From JBBFMJ01 sp037441225 (lineage in GTDB: Bacteria; Acidobacteriota; Thermoanaerobaculia; UBA2201), in assembly GCA_037441225.1 (NCBI GenBank), contig JBBISU010000033.1, positions 1 to 31,913 of the forward strand: a stretch of DNA of 31,913 nucleotides. Reading direction: 5' to 3'. The notes beneath the pieces were generated by a model. That model saw only the letters and a program-made list of their open reading frames with translations, was not told the DNA's origin and ran no database searches. The translations under genes were made by a program, and so were the position numbers. This document shows, piece by piece, positions 25,358 to 31,913 of the stretch (position 1 is the first letter of the stretch; every line of letters starts with the position of its first letter).

Positions 25358-25457
25358 NNNNNNNNNNNNNNNNNNNNNNNNNNNNNNNNNNNNNNNNNNN
25401 NNNNNNNNNNNNNNNNNNNNNNNNNNNNNNNNNNNNNNNNNNNNNNNNNNNNNNNNN
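25358..25457. other. Assembly gap of exactly 100 N
   Basis: A run of exactly 100 N, a usual scaffold placeholder, between two identical 55-base ends. The flanks look like two overlapping contig ends, so little or no sequence is probably missing. Joining them leaves about 96 bases between the PilZ and response regulator starts. Confidence 0.9.
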
Positions 25458-25512
25458 TTTTTAAAATTATGTAAATTTTTAATATGAACTGTCTTTTAGT
25501 AGAAGATGATAA
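25458..25512 (+). repeat. 55-base contig-end duplicate, right copy
   Basis: Second copy of 25303-25357. It contains the start region of the response regulator and continues into the intact gene. Confidence 0.95.
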
Positions 25513-26836
25513 AGATTTTTATAAGATATTATCCCTTCATATTATTAAATCAGGATTTAATTTGCATTGGGCAAATACTTATGAAAGAGCCCTTGAAATA
25601 TTAAAGGAAAAAAAGATAAATTTAGTTATTCAAGATATAAAGTTAGGTGATAGGGACTCAGGTTTGGACTTAATTGAAAACTATAAGAGATATGATTTGG
25701 ATATAATTGTCATAACTGCACACATAGGGTATAAAGAAATCCTTTTAAAAAAATATAACGATGGAATAATTCAAGATTTTTTTATTAAACCTTTTGATAT
25801 GAATGTTTTTTGTTATAGATTGCAAATTATGAAAGAAAAATTTTTATTTGAAAGGAATGTGAAAGAAGAAATAAAAGAAAAGTATGGTATTTTAGGAATA
25901 TCAAGAGAAATTCAAAGAGTGAGGGAAAAAATAGATTTAATAGCTGAAAAGGATGCAAATGTTTTAATTGAAGGTGAAAGCGGGGTTGGGAAGGAATTGG
26001 TTGCAAGGGCAATACACGAAGTTTCAAAGAGAAAAGGAGAGTTTGTTCCTTTAAATTGTTCAGCAATCTTAGAATCCCTTGCAGAATCTGAACTTTTTGG
26101 AATAAAAAAAGGTTCAGCAACAGGTGTGGATGAAAGAAAAGGAAAAATACTTTTAGCAAATTTTGGAACATTATTTTTAGATGAAATTTCTTCAATGCCA
26201 ATCACTCTTCAAGGGAAATTTCTAAGGGTTTTGGAAGAAAAAAAATTTTATCCTGTGGGTTCTGATAAAACCTTAAATTCAGATTTTAGATTGATTTCTG
26301 CTACTAATGAGAATATTGAAAAACTTGTGGAAGAAAAAAAGTTTAGAGGAGATCTTTATTTTAGAATTTCAACTTTTAAAATATACATTCCTCCTTTAAG
26401 AGAAAGGAAGGAAGACATTGAAATTATTTCAAAAAATTTTATAAAAAATCTTTCAACAAAATATAATGAAGAAAAAACTTTAACAGAAGAAGCCATAGAA
26501 GTTTTAAAATATATGGAATGGAAAGGAAATGTAAGAGAACTTCAAAATTTTTTATATAACTTATTTTTATCAACAAAAAGTAAAAAAATAAATTCAATTA
26601 AAATTTTTAAATTTCTAAACTTTGCAATACCCTCCCCCCAGCATATTCCAAAATTTAATAATGAAATCTCAATACCTTTAAACTTAAAAAAACATTTAAA
26701 AGAGATAGAAAAAAATGCCATAGAAAAGGCATTAAAAGAAGCAAATGGAAATATAGTAAAAGCAGCAAAACTACTGAGTATGCCAAGGAGAACATTTTAT
26801 AGAAAACTAAAATATTACAAAATTAAATTTATTTAA
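25484..26836 (+). CDS. Sigma-54-dependent (NtrC-family) response regulator
   Basis: 450 aa with three domains. The receiver (1-118) has the acidic cluster VEDD, phospho-acceptor Asp51 (VIQDIKL) and Lys102. The AAA+ domain (about 135-380) has Walker A GESGVGKE (164-171), Walker B TLFLDEI (229-235) and the FRGDLYFRI and LRER arginine segments. The C-terminal Fis-type helix-turn-helix (about 410-450) ends in AAKLLSMPRRTFYRKL. The sigma-54 contact loop, normally GAFTGA, reads GSATGV (210-215): it keeps the Thr but lacks the Phe. The gene diverges from the PilZ gene and lies about 1 kb from a near-consensus sigma-54 promoter, so it is the natural activator of the 8.5-24.5 kb operon. No clear ribosome site precedes the ATG. 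The adjacent gap does not interrupt the coding region. Confidence 0.93.
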   Translation: MNCLLVEDDKDFYKILSLHIIKSGFNLHWANTYERALEILKEKKINLVIQDIKLGDRDSGLDLIENYKRYDLDIIVITAHIGYKEILLKKYNDGIIQDFFIKPFDMNVFCYRLQIMKEKFLFERNVKEEIKEKYGILGISREIQRVREKIDLIAEKDANVLIEGESGVGKELVARAIHEVSKRKGEFVPLNCSAILESLAESELFGIKKGSATGVDERKGKILLANFGTLFLDEISSMPITLQGKFLRVLEEKKFYPVGSDKTLNSDFRLISATNENIEKLVEEKKFRGDLYFRISTFKIYIPPLRERKEDIEIISKNFIKNLSTKYNEEKTLTEEAIEVLKYMEWKGNVRELQNFLYNLFLSTKSKKINSIKIFKFLNFAIPSPQHIPKFNNEISIPLNLKKHLKEIEKNAIEKALKEANGNIVKAAKLLSMPRRTFYRKLKYYKIKFI

Positions 26837-27074
26837 TCCTTTAAAGTTTTTTTCTTTTGACTAAATATAGATTTTTCCCTGTAAAGCTGAAAAATTAAAT
26901 TTGAAATAAAATATGATTAGAAAAACTTCATTATATAAATGGATCTTAGAAATCAAAAATTTAAGAAAAAAAAGAGGGATTAAAAAGCAATATAAAAGAT
27001 TAAAAAAATCTTTGTAGGACCTTCGCCTTTCTACCCCTTAAAATAAAAAATTTATTTTATTTGATTTATTTTTT

Positions 27075-27098
27075 GGCGCGAGCAAGCTCGCCTCCTAC
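27075..27098. repeat. GC-rich REP-like palindrome
   Basis: Contains the perfect palindromic arms GCGAGC-AA-GCTCGC (27078-27091) followed by CTCCTAC. In reverse it reads GTAGGAGGCGAGCTTGCTCG, which resembles the REP-type palindromes seen between genes in many bacteria. Confidence 0.7.
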
Positions 27099-27104
27099 AT
27101 CATT

Positions 27105-27255
27105 TCCGTTTTCCGTTGAGCATGTCTATGTCCGTTTTTGAAAAATATTTAGGCAATTCGTGAATTGCCCCTACTGCTCTGTCTCGGGCGGGGACAAGCC
27201 TAAGCCCCTACAAATTGCCACAATAATTCAATAAAAAACGGACACGGACAACGGA
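27105..27255. repeat. REP-like composite repeat, copy B, inside nested inverted repeats
   Basis: Inverted pairs bracket the element: TCCGTTG (27112-27118) with CAACGGA (27249-27255), and GTCCGTTTTT (27130-27139) with AAAAACGGAC (27234-27243). Inside are the perfect palindrome GGCAATTC-GT-GAATTGCC (27152-27169) and GGGGACAAGCC...GCCCCTAC (27190-27211). The inner blocks match copy A at 7956-8073. Confidence 0.75.
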
Positions 27256-27329
27256 CTCCTGCTTTGCTTTGTTCTTTATTATTTTCAATGTTTTTTTTGC
27301 GTTAATAAAATTTTGTTATAAAATAAAAT

Positions 27330-28778
27330 ATGCTATCAAATAAAATAATTTTTTTGGAATTAATTATTTACCTGATTGGAATGCTTTTAATTGGAATTTA
27401 TTTTTCCAGAAGGAAATTTAATCAAATAGATTATCATTTAGGTGGTAAAAAAATAGTTGGATGGGCACTTGCTTTATCTGAAAGGGCAACAGGAGAATCA
27501 GCATGGCTCATCCTTGGTTTGACTGGTTTTGCTTATGCAAAAGGTTTTTCTGCTATATGGATTGCTTTGGGATGTGTCCTTGGCATTTTAGTATCTTGGA
27601 TTTTTCTTGCAAGGAAATTTAGAGAAGAAGCAGAAAAATATAATGTTTTTACTTTTACAGAATACCTCTCAGCAAAACACCAGAAAGCAGAAAAATTTGT
27701 AAGATGGTATTCTTCCTCTATAATTATATTTTTTTATATCTTTTATATCTCTGCCCAATTTGGAGGAGGAGGCAAAGTATTAAATATTACCTTTGGATTA
27801 AATGAAATTTATGGAATTTTAATTTCTGCTTTAATTGTAATATTATACTCAATGGCAGGTGGATTTTTTGCTGTTGTGTGGACTGATGTAGTTCAAGGTA
27901 TTTTAATGATTTTAACTTTTATCGCAACTCCAATCTTTGCATTTTTTTATATAATAAAAAACAAAATATCCTTTGATCCAATTCTTTCAAACCCAGACAT
28001 TTTTTCTTTCACAGGTGGAATTTATGGTTTTTCTGCAGGAATTTTAATATTTAATAATTTAAGTTGGTTTTTTGGCTACCTGGGAGGACAGCCACAACTT
28101 TCAACGAGATGGATGGCAATGAAAAATGACAGAGATGTAAAAAAAGGTATGGTTGTGGCAATTTTATGGACCCTTTTTGCTTATTCTGGTGCAATTTCAA
28201 TTGGAATATTAGGAAATTTATTGATTGAAAAGGGAAGTTTAAAGGATCCTGAATATTTGCTCCCTTCCATTGTTTTGAGACTTCTACCAGCTTGGTTTGG
28301 AGGAATTCTTTTGATTGGTGCAATTGCTGCAATGATGTCAACTGCATCAGCCCAGCTTTTAATCACCACAACAGCTATATCAGAAGATATTTATCATAAA
28401 GGATTTAAGAAAGAATTAGAAGAAAAAAACCTTGTCCTTTTATCCCGCTTAGCACTTTTATTTGTAGGAATTCTTGGCTTAATTTTAACATTTACATCAA
28501 AAAAACTAATTTATATTGTTGTGAGCTGGGCATGGGCAGGGATTGGCTGCTCCTTTTCGCCAGTTATAATATTATCTTTTTTTTGGAAAAAATTTAATCA
28601 TTATGGGGCAATTGCATCCCTTATTTCTGGTTCTTTTATAACTATAATTTGGATGGTTTCAGGGCTTGATAAATATATTTCTTCAATTGCTGCAAGTTTT
28701 ATCTTTGCTTTTTCTTTTGCCATAACCTTTTCTTTGGTTTTTTCAAAAAAATCTTTTTTTAAGGATTTAAAATTATAA
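27330..28778 (+). CDS. Sodium:solute symporter (SSS family, PutP-like)
   Basis: 482 aa, almost entirely hydrophobic with about 13 predicted membrane helices, the normal size and topology of the sodium:solute symporter family. Signature segments include YHLGGKKIVGWALALSERATGESAW near residues 34-58, the conserved small-residue helix with GGGGKVLNITFG, and WTDVVQGILM, which corresponds to the TDxxQ motif of proline symporters. Sequence pattern puts it near sodium/proline symporters, but the substrate cannot be fixed from sequence. It stands alone, with no visible ribosome site and a TATAAA (27317-27322) only about ten bases before the ATG, so the mRNA may be leaderless. Its 3' end overlaps the convergent gene at 28759 by 20 bases. 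Confidence 0.9.
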   Translation: MLSNKIIFLELIIYLIGMLLIGIYFSRRKFNQIDYHLGGKKIVGWALALSERATGESAWLILGLTGFAYAKGFSAIWIALGCVLGILVSWIFLARKFREEAEKYNVFTFTEYLSAKHQKAEKFVRWYSSSIIIFFYIFYISAQFGGGGKVLNITFGLNEIYGILISALIVILYSMAGGFFAVVWTDVVQGILMILTFIATPIFAFFYIIKNKISFDPILSNPDIFSFTGGIYGFSAGILIFNNLSWFFGYLGGQPQLSTRWMAMKNDRDVKKGMVVAILWTLFAYSGAISIGILGNLLIEKGSLKDPEYLLPSIVLRLLPAWFGGILLIGAIAAMMSTASAQLLITTTAISEDIYHKGFKKELEEKNLVLLSRLALLFVGILGLILTFTSKKLIYIVVSWAWAGIGCSFSPVIILSFFWKKFNHYGAIASLISGSFITIIWMVSGLDKYISSIAASFIFAFSFAITFSLVFSKKSFFKDLKL

Positions 28779-29385
28779 GAAAGTCGGAGTTTTCCTGAAA
28801 GGATCTATAAAATTTTTCCCCCTCTGTATTGTCCATTTCTATGTATAAAATTGGTTCTTTTTTTAAAGTAATTCCTTTATAAAATTCTTTAAACCTCTTT
28901 CCTATTTTTTTAAAAAATGGAATTTTATAAGGAAAATTTGCTTCTTTTTTTAAGGAAAAAAAGAGATAATAATTTTCATTTCCAGAGATAACAAATTTTT
29001 TTGGAACCCTTATCAACTCCTCAAGGGTTGGAGGAATTTTAGCTTTTTCTTCTTCTTTTTTTTCTGTTGGGTTTAAATTCGGTCTAATTAAATAAATGGG
29101 CGGATCAATTTTTAAATTTCTTAAATAAAAAATTGATTGAAAAGCCATTGGCTTAAGTTTTATAAAAAATACTTTTGGAACAACAAACTCTATTTTTTCA
29201 AATTTATAAACTTTTAATTCAATTCCATTAAATTTTAATGTTATTGTTTTATCCTTAGTATTTAATATATAGTAAAATTTATCAGAAAGAGCCAAAGATT
29301 TTTCATAATCATAAAAATTAAAGGAAAAAATATATAAACTAAAAAATATAAACGCTATCGCCAATTTTAAGGGTCTTAACAACAA
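28759..29385 (-). CDS. Unknown exported or membrane-anchored protein behind the L,D-transpeptidases
   Basis: About 208 aa of unknown family. An N-terminal hydrophobic helix (LAIAFIFFSLYIF) follows an Arg/Lys-containing start, so it is a signal peptide or anchor. The rest is predicted to lie outside the cytoplasm and is rich in Lys, Phe, Pro and Ile. A Lys/Glu linker (PTEKKEEEKAKIPP) separates two beta-rich parts. I prefer the TTG at 29385, which has GGGAGG nine to ten bases upstream; the frame is open to 29406. It overlaps the end of the L,D-transpeptidase gene by about 47 bases and so belongs to that operon. A role in wall cross-linking or regulation of the transpeptidases is inferred from position only. 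Confidence 0.7.
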   Translation of the reverse strand: MLLRPLKLAIAFIFFSLYIFSFNFYDYEKSLALSDKFYYILNTKDKTITLKFNGIELKVYKFEKIEFVVPKVFFIKLKPMAFQSIFYLRNLKIDPPIYLIRPNLNPTEKKEEEKAKIPPTLEELIRVPKKFVISGNENYYLFFSLKKEANFPYKIPFFKKIGKRFKEFYKGITLKKEPILYIEMDNTEGEKFYRSFQENSDFLIILNP

Positions 29386-29986
29386 GGCGCAGATCCTCCC
29401 TGCCAACTCTTATACAACCATGGGTTACATTTCTTCCTAAAAGCCTTTCATAAAGAGTTCCATGAATGAAATAGCCACCTCCTAAACTTAAAGCATATTC
29501 CCCAAGCATTCCCCTTTCAACCCTTTCCTCTGGATTTTTTGGAATTGGCTCTCCTTCTTCAATAAATGCCCAGTCAGGTTTAATCCAAACAGGATCCTCT
29601 ATTATGCTTTTTATAGTAAATTTTCCCATAGGAGTGTCAAAAACCCACTTCCTATTTCCTTCTGGATCTTCAAGGATTCCACCCGAACCAGCTGAGCATA
29701 AAATTTCCTTAATTAAACTCCCATCTTTATCTTTTAAATACATTTTATTGTGCGTTCTGTCAATTATAAGATAGGGTCTTCTTGGAATCAGAAGTTTTAA
29801 TCTAAATTCTATTTTTTTATCAATTTCAATTGGCTTTTCTGGCTCCAAAAAGCTGTTAAATTTTTCAAAACCTATTTTTGATTGTCCTGTTGAAAAAAAG
29901 AAAATTATTAAAAATAAAAAAGATGAAAAAATTATAAAAATTATCTTAAAAATCTTTTTTTTAATTATGCCTTTTAATTTTTCCAT
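29339..29986 (-). CDS. L,D-transpeptidase (YkuD domain), membrane-anchored
   Basis: 215 aa. An N-terminal anchor (about 12-31) leads to a YkuD catalytic domain (about 70-213). The active-site signature is IHGTLYERLLGRNVTHGCIRV, with His175, His189 and catalytic Cys191, followed by Arg193. The substrate-side pattern YLIIDRTHNKMYL is the usual first strand of the domain. Known: this fold transfers onto meso-diaminopimelate to make 3-3 peptidoglycan cross-links or to attach lipoproteins. It is the second of two YkuD genes in tandem and overlaps the previous one by 13 bases. A copy just downstream of an Lpp-like lipoprotein suggests a role in tethering the outer membrane. Confidence 0.93.
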   Translation of the reverse strand: MEKLKGIIKKKIFKIIFIIFSSFLFLIIFFFSTGQSKIGFEKFNSFLEPEKPIEIDKKIEFRLKLLIPRRPYLIIDRTHNKMYLKDKDGSLIKEILCSAGSGGILEDPEGNRKWVFDTPMGKFTIKSIIEDPVWIKPDWAFIEEGEPIPKNPEERVERGMLGEYALSLGGGYFIHGTLYERLLGRNVTHGCIRVGREDLRLVVKTLKIGDSVYIF

Positions 29987-31095
29987 AAACTTTTTTCACC
30001 AAAATTTGAAAGCACATTGTTATTTCCCTGAGAACCTATTATATAAACTGGTGTACCTTTTGATACCAGATTATATAGTTCTTTCATATCTTCATTTTCC
30101 AGTGCCACACAACCTTCTGTCCAATCAATCCCTTTTCCTCCATCACCATGGATTTCAATAAGCCCACCAATCCTTGCATTCTTTGGAATTAAACCCCTTT
30201 TTTTGGCTTCCTCAAATCTTCTTTTATCTTCTTCATTAGGATAATTCAACAAGAGGGCAAGATAATATTTAGTTTTTTTATATCCTTTTTTTTCAACTAT
30301 TTTATACCTCCCTTCAGGTGTTGCCAGATCCCCACTTTTTATCTTCTTTTCCAAAGGGTTTTTCCCAAACTCTGCAATGTATGTCTTAATTGTTTTACCA
30401 TCCCTTATAACTTTTAAAATCCTTTCATCTTTTATCACAACAATTACATTTAATTCTTTTGATAAATTAAGTGCTTCGTTGTATAGATTTTTCCACTCCC
30501 TTAATTTTTTTGGATCATAAAAATTCTTCAAATAATTTTCGATCAAAGAATAAATATTTTTTGTTTCAAAGGAAGAAATTTCTAATTTTTTTTCTGCTTT
30601 ATCATAGAATTTCAATTTAAAAAGATTTTCAGCTTCTTTTAAATGGGCTGAAGAAATAATAAATCTTTTAAAAAGATCAGATCCTAAGGGAATCCTTTCA
30701 AAAACTTCAGAGATTTTTGAATTAATATTTTTTGTTTCAGCTAATTTATTTATAAATTCTTCTTCTTTTCTTCTCATTTTTTCTTTAAAACTTAAAATTT
30801 GGTTTAAAGCAATTTCAAAGGATTTTTGAAAAAGGTAATTTGAATAGGAAAAATCCCTAAAAAGAATTATTTTATTTTTCTGATAAATAACCTGCTTTCT
30901 TGCGCGAAGGTAAAAATTTTGGGCTTCATCTATATTTACTATTAATTTTTGACTCTTTAATAATATTTTCTTAGTAATATCTTCAAGTTTTCTTGGTTCT
31001 TTAAGATTTTGGGAATTTTCAATAATAAAAGGGATTAAATAAGACAAAAATAATATTAAAACAATTATAAATATTGCCTTTAAAAATCTTTTCAT
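29974..31095 (-). CDS. L,D-transpeptidase (YkuD domain) with helical N-terminal region
   Basis: About 373 aa. A membrane anchor (MKRFLKAIFIIVLILFLSYLI) is followed by about 190 residues of Lys/Glu-rich helices that look like a coiled-coil spacer. The C-terminal YkuD domain (about 225-360) has VVIKDERILKVIRDG as first strand and the active-site segment IEIHGDGGKGIDWTEGCVAL with catalytic Cys, a variant with DWTEGC in place of THGC. The start is the ATG at 31095; a GTG at 31116 would lie inside the upstream terminator stem. There is no clear ribosome site. The long helical spacer could let the enzyme reach across the periplasm to wall or lipoprotein substrates (inference). Confidence 0.9.
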   Translation of the reverse strand: MKRFLKAIFIIVLILFLSYLIPFIIENSQNLKEPRKLEDITKKILLKSQKLIVNIDEAQNFYLRARKQVIYQKNKIILFRDFSYSNYLFQKSFEIALNQILSFKEKMRRKEEEFINKLAETKNINSKISEVFERIPLGSDLFKRFIISSAHLKEAENLFKLKFYDKAEKKLEISSFETKNIYSLIENYLKNFYDPKKLREWKNLYNEALNLSKELNVIVVIKDERILKVIRDGKTIKTYIAEFGKNPLEKKIKSGDLATPEGRYKIVEKKGYKKTKYYLALLLNYPNEEDKRRFEEAKKRGLIPKNARIGGLIEIHGDGGKGIDWTEGCVALENEDMKELYNLVSKGTPVYIIGSQGNNNVLSNFGEKSLWKN

Positions 31096-31100
31096 AAAAG

Positions 31101-31139
31101 AAAAAGCAGGTCCCACAAAAAATTGCAGAACCTGCCTTT
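31101..31139 (-). terminator. Intrinsic terminator after the Lpp-like lipoprotein gene
   Basis: The transcript contains AAAGGCAGGU pairing with ACCUGCUUU, extended inward by G-U and C-G pairs, a U-rich loop, then UUUUUCUUUU. It lies between the lipoprotein stop and the ATG of the first transpeptidase gene, only a few bases before that ATG. Partial read-through would give few transpeptidase transcripts per lipoprotein transcript. Confidence 0.8.
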
Positions 31140-31154
31140 AAATTATAAAATTTT

Positions 31155-31754
31155 TTACTTTTTCTTCCCTTTTGCCATCTCAATTGCTTGATTGATGGCA
31201 TCTTTTACTGATGTTACCTTTGCCTTTGCTTCCTCCAATTTTGTCTTTGCATCCATAAACTTGCCACCATCAAAAGATGCTTGTGCTTCATCAATCATTG
31301 GCTGAACAGAATCAAGATCTGCTTGAAGAGCTGCTAAATCTGCTTGTGTCCCTTTTCCTTTTGGTGCTTTTTTCATCAAATCAGTTGCTTCAGTTAGAGA
31401 TGCCTTAACTTCGCTAAAAAGTGTTTCAGCTTCTGCTTTTACTTCCTGTTTTTTCGTTTCAGCAGCATTTTTTGCCTTATCCCCTGCTTCTTTTGCTGCA
31501 TTTGCCAGTTCCTTTGCTTTTTCATAAGATCTGAAAAGGGCAAATTTTCCTTGCTGAACATCCAATTCTGCTTGCATGTCTGAAATTGCAGTTTGGGCTG
31601 CTTTCAAATCATCAGGTGCATAAATCTCTGCTTCAGCATTTTTAGCTGAATCAAGTGCCGCATTTGCTGCATCAATTTCTGCCTGTGGGGGCTTTGCGCA
31701 AGCCAAAAGCCCTAAAACAGCAAGAGAAAGTAAGAAAAACCTAAAATACTTCAT
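31155..31754 (-). CDS. Lpp-like coiled-coil lipoprotein (DUF4398-like) with C-terminal lysines
   Basis: 199 aa. The signal peptide ends in the lipobox LLAC, so Cys19 is lipidated. The mature protein is almost pure Ala/Lys/Glu/Asp helix with CAKPPQAEIDAA and YAPDDLKAAQ, as in DUF4398 lipoproteins. It ends in MAKGKKK. Known: Braun lipoprotein is a short outer-membrane coiled coil whose C-terminal lysine is joined to peptidoglycan by YkuD L,D-transpeptidases. Two such enzymes follow directly here, so a similar tether is a strong inference, though this protein is longer than the 58-residue Lpp and not obviously homologous. Base composition and codon choice differ from the AT-rich neighbours, which fits high expression. 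GGAGG lies seven bases before the ATG, and the promoter is consensus. Confidence 0.9.
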   Translation of the reverse strand: MKYFRFFLLSLAVLGLLACAKPPQAEIDAANAALDSAKNAEAEIYAPDDLKAAQTAISDMQAELDVQQGKFALFRSYEKAKELANAAKEAGDKAKNAAETKKQEVKAEAETLFSEVKASLTEATDLMKKAPKGKGTQADLAALQADLDSVQPMIDEAQASFDGGKFMDAKTKLEEAKAKVTSVKDAINQAIEMAKGKKK

Positions 31755-31782
31755 ACCTATACCTCCGTTTAAGGAAAGCTTT

Positions 31783-31820
31783 GGTGGCAGAGGTTCATCT
31801 ACGATGACCTTTTGCCTACC
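31783..31820 (-). promoter_or_regulatory. Stable hairpin in the lipoprotein 5' leader
   Basis: GGUAGGCA, AGGU and CAUC pair with GAUG, ACCU and UGCCACC around a GUA loop, with small bulges. It lies about 16 bases after the predicted start site and about 20 bases upstream of the ribosome site. It could stabilise the mRNA, as 5' stem-loops do for other abundant outer-membrane transcripts. I do not recognise it as a known riboswitch. Confidence 0.6.
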
Positions 31821-31842
31821 GTATTTTAAAATAGATCCAAAA

Positions 31843-31871
31843 ATTATACATCAAAAATAAGCCATTGTCAA
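31843..31871 (-). promoter_or_regulatory. Consensus sigma-70 promoter of the lipoprotein gene
   Basis: The minus strand reads TTGACA (31866-31871), a 17-base spacer and TATAAT (31843-31848), a perfect match to the housekeeping consensus. The start site would be near 31836, giving a leader of about 82 bases. Confidence 0.88.
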
Positions 31872-31913
31872 GGGGATGTAGAATTCTGTGGTTACAATTT
31901 TAAAATGTCACAC

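Larger units (their letters stand above)
26837..27329. other. Repeat-rich non-coding spacer
   Basis: About 490 bases without a credible gene between the response regulator and the symporter. The first 160 bases are featureless AT-rich DNA. GTAGGACCTTCGCCTTTCTAC near 27016 looks like another decayed palindrome. From 27075 to 27255 it holds palindromic and inverted repeats that are markedly richer in GC than the surroundings. Confidence 0.7.

Noticed and set aside
25827..26205. Long minus-strand frames inside the sigma-54 regulator
   Set aside because: They are antisense shadows of the clear AAA+ coding region, rich in Leu/Phe from AT-rich codons, and lack start signals.
27075..27255. Repeats in the spacer as a CRISPR array
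   Set aside because: The units are palindromes of differing sequence and spacing, without regularly spaced identical repeats and no cas gene in the window.
31783..31820. Leader hairpin as a c-di-GMP riboswitch
   Set aside because: I do not see the conserved GEMM core; it is a single long imperfect stem.

Overview
The window is about 32 kb of AT-rich DNA from a Gram-negative-type (diderm) bacterium. The evidence for two membranes is a PBP1C/alpha-2-macroglobulin pair, several lipoproteins, a large predicted outer-membrane beta-barrel and an Lpp-like lipoprotein next to two L,D-transpeptidases. Proteins are rich in Lys, Glu, Ile and Phe, several genes appear to start at TTG, and genes overlap tightly. 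The signalling families resemble those of Deltaproteobacteria, Acidobacteria and related uncultivated lineages, but I cannot assign a phylum. A 100-N gap flanked by identical 55-base ends shows that this is a draft assembly.

Layout. (1) 118-7733, minus strand: a two-gene operon for an alpha-2-macroglobulin lipoprotein with an intact thioester and penicillin-binding protein 1C. (2) 7734-8510: a long non-coding spacer with decayed palindromic repeats. (3) 8511-24510, minus strand: about 14 tightly packed genes that look like one operon, read from a near-consensus sigma-54 promoter at 24521-24536. In order of transcription they encode a small unknown protein, a seven-repeat FG-GAP protein, a secreted pilin-like protein, a type IV prepilin-like protein, a second pilin-like protein, a DUF916/pilus-chaperone-like protein, a 'LYRDGLRE' helical protein, a degenerate HD-GYP protein, a receiver-Ser/Thr kinase fusion, a hybrid histidine kinase, two small membrane proteins, a large SdrD-B-domain barrel and a membrane-anchored protein. 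(4) 24564-26836: a PilZ protein and, divergently, a sigma-54 response regulator. (5) 26837-27329: a second repeat-rich spacer. (6) 27330-28778: a sodium:solute symporter. (7) 28759-31913, minus strand: a peptidoglycan-tethering cluster with a strongly promoted lipoprotein, two YkuD L,D-transpeptidases and one unknown protein.

Most interesting is region 3 with region 4. It looks like a surface-fibre or adhesin system in which secreted WxL-like subunits, a dedicated periplasmic chaperone, a prepilin, a beta-propeller and an outer-membrane barrel share an operon with their own phospho-signalling proteins. A neighbouring sigma-54 activator and a c-di-GMP-type PilZ protein probably control it. The assembly role is inference; the gene order, motifs, promoter and stem-loop are visible in the sequence.
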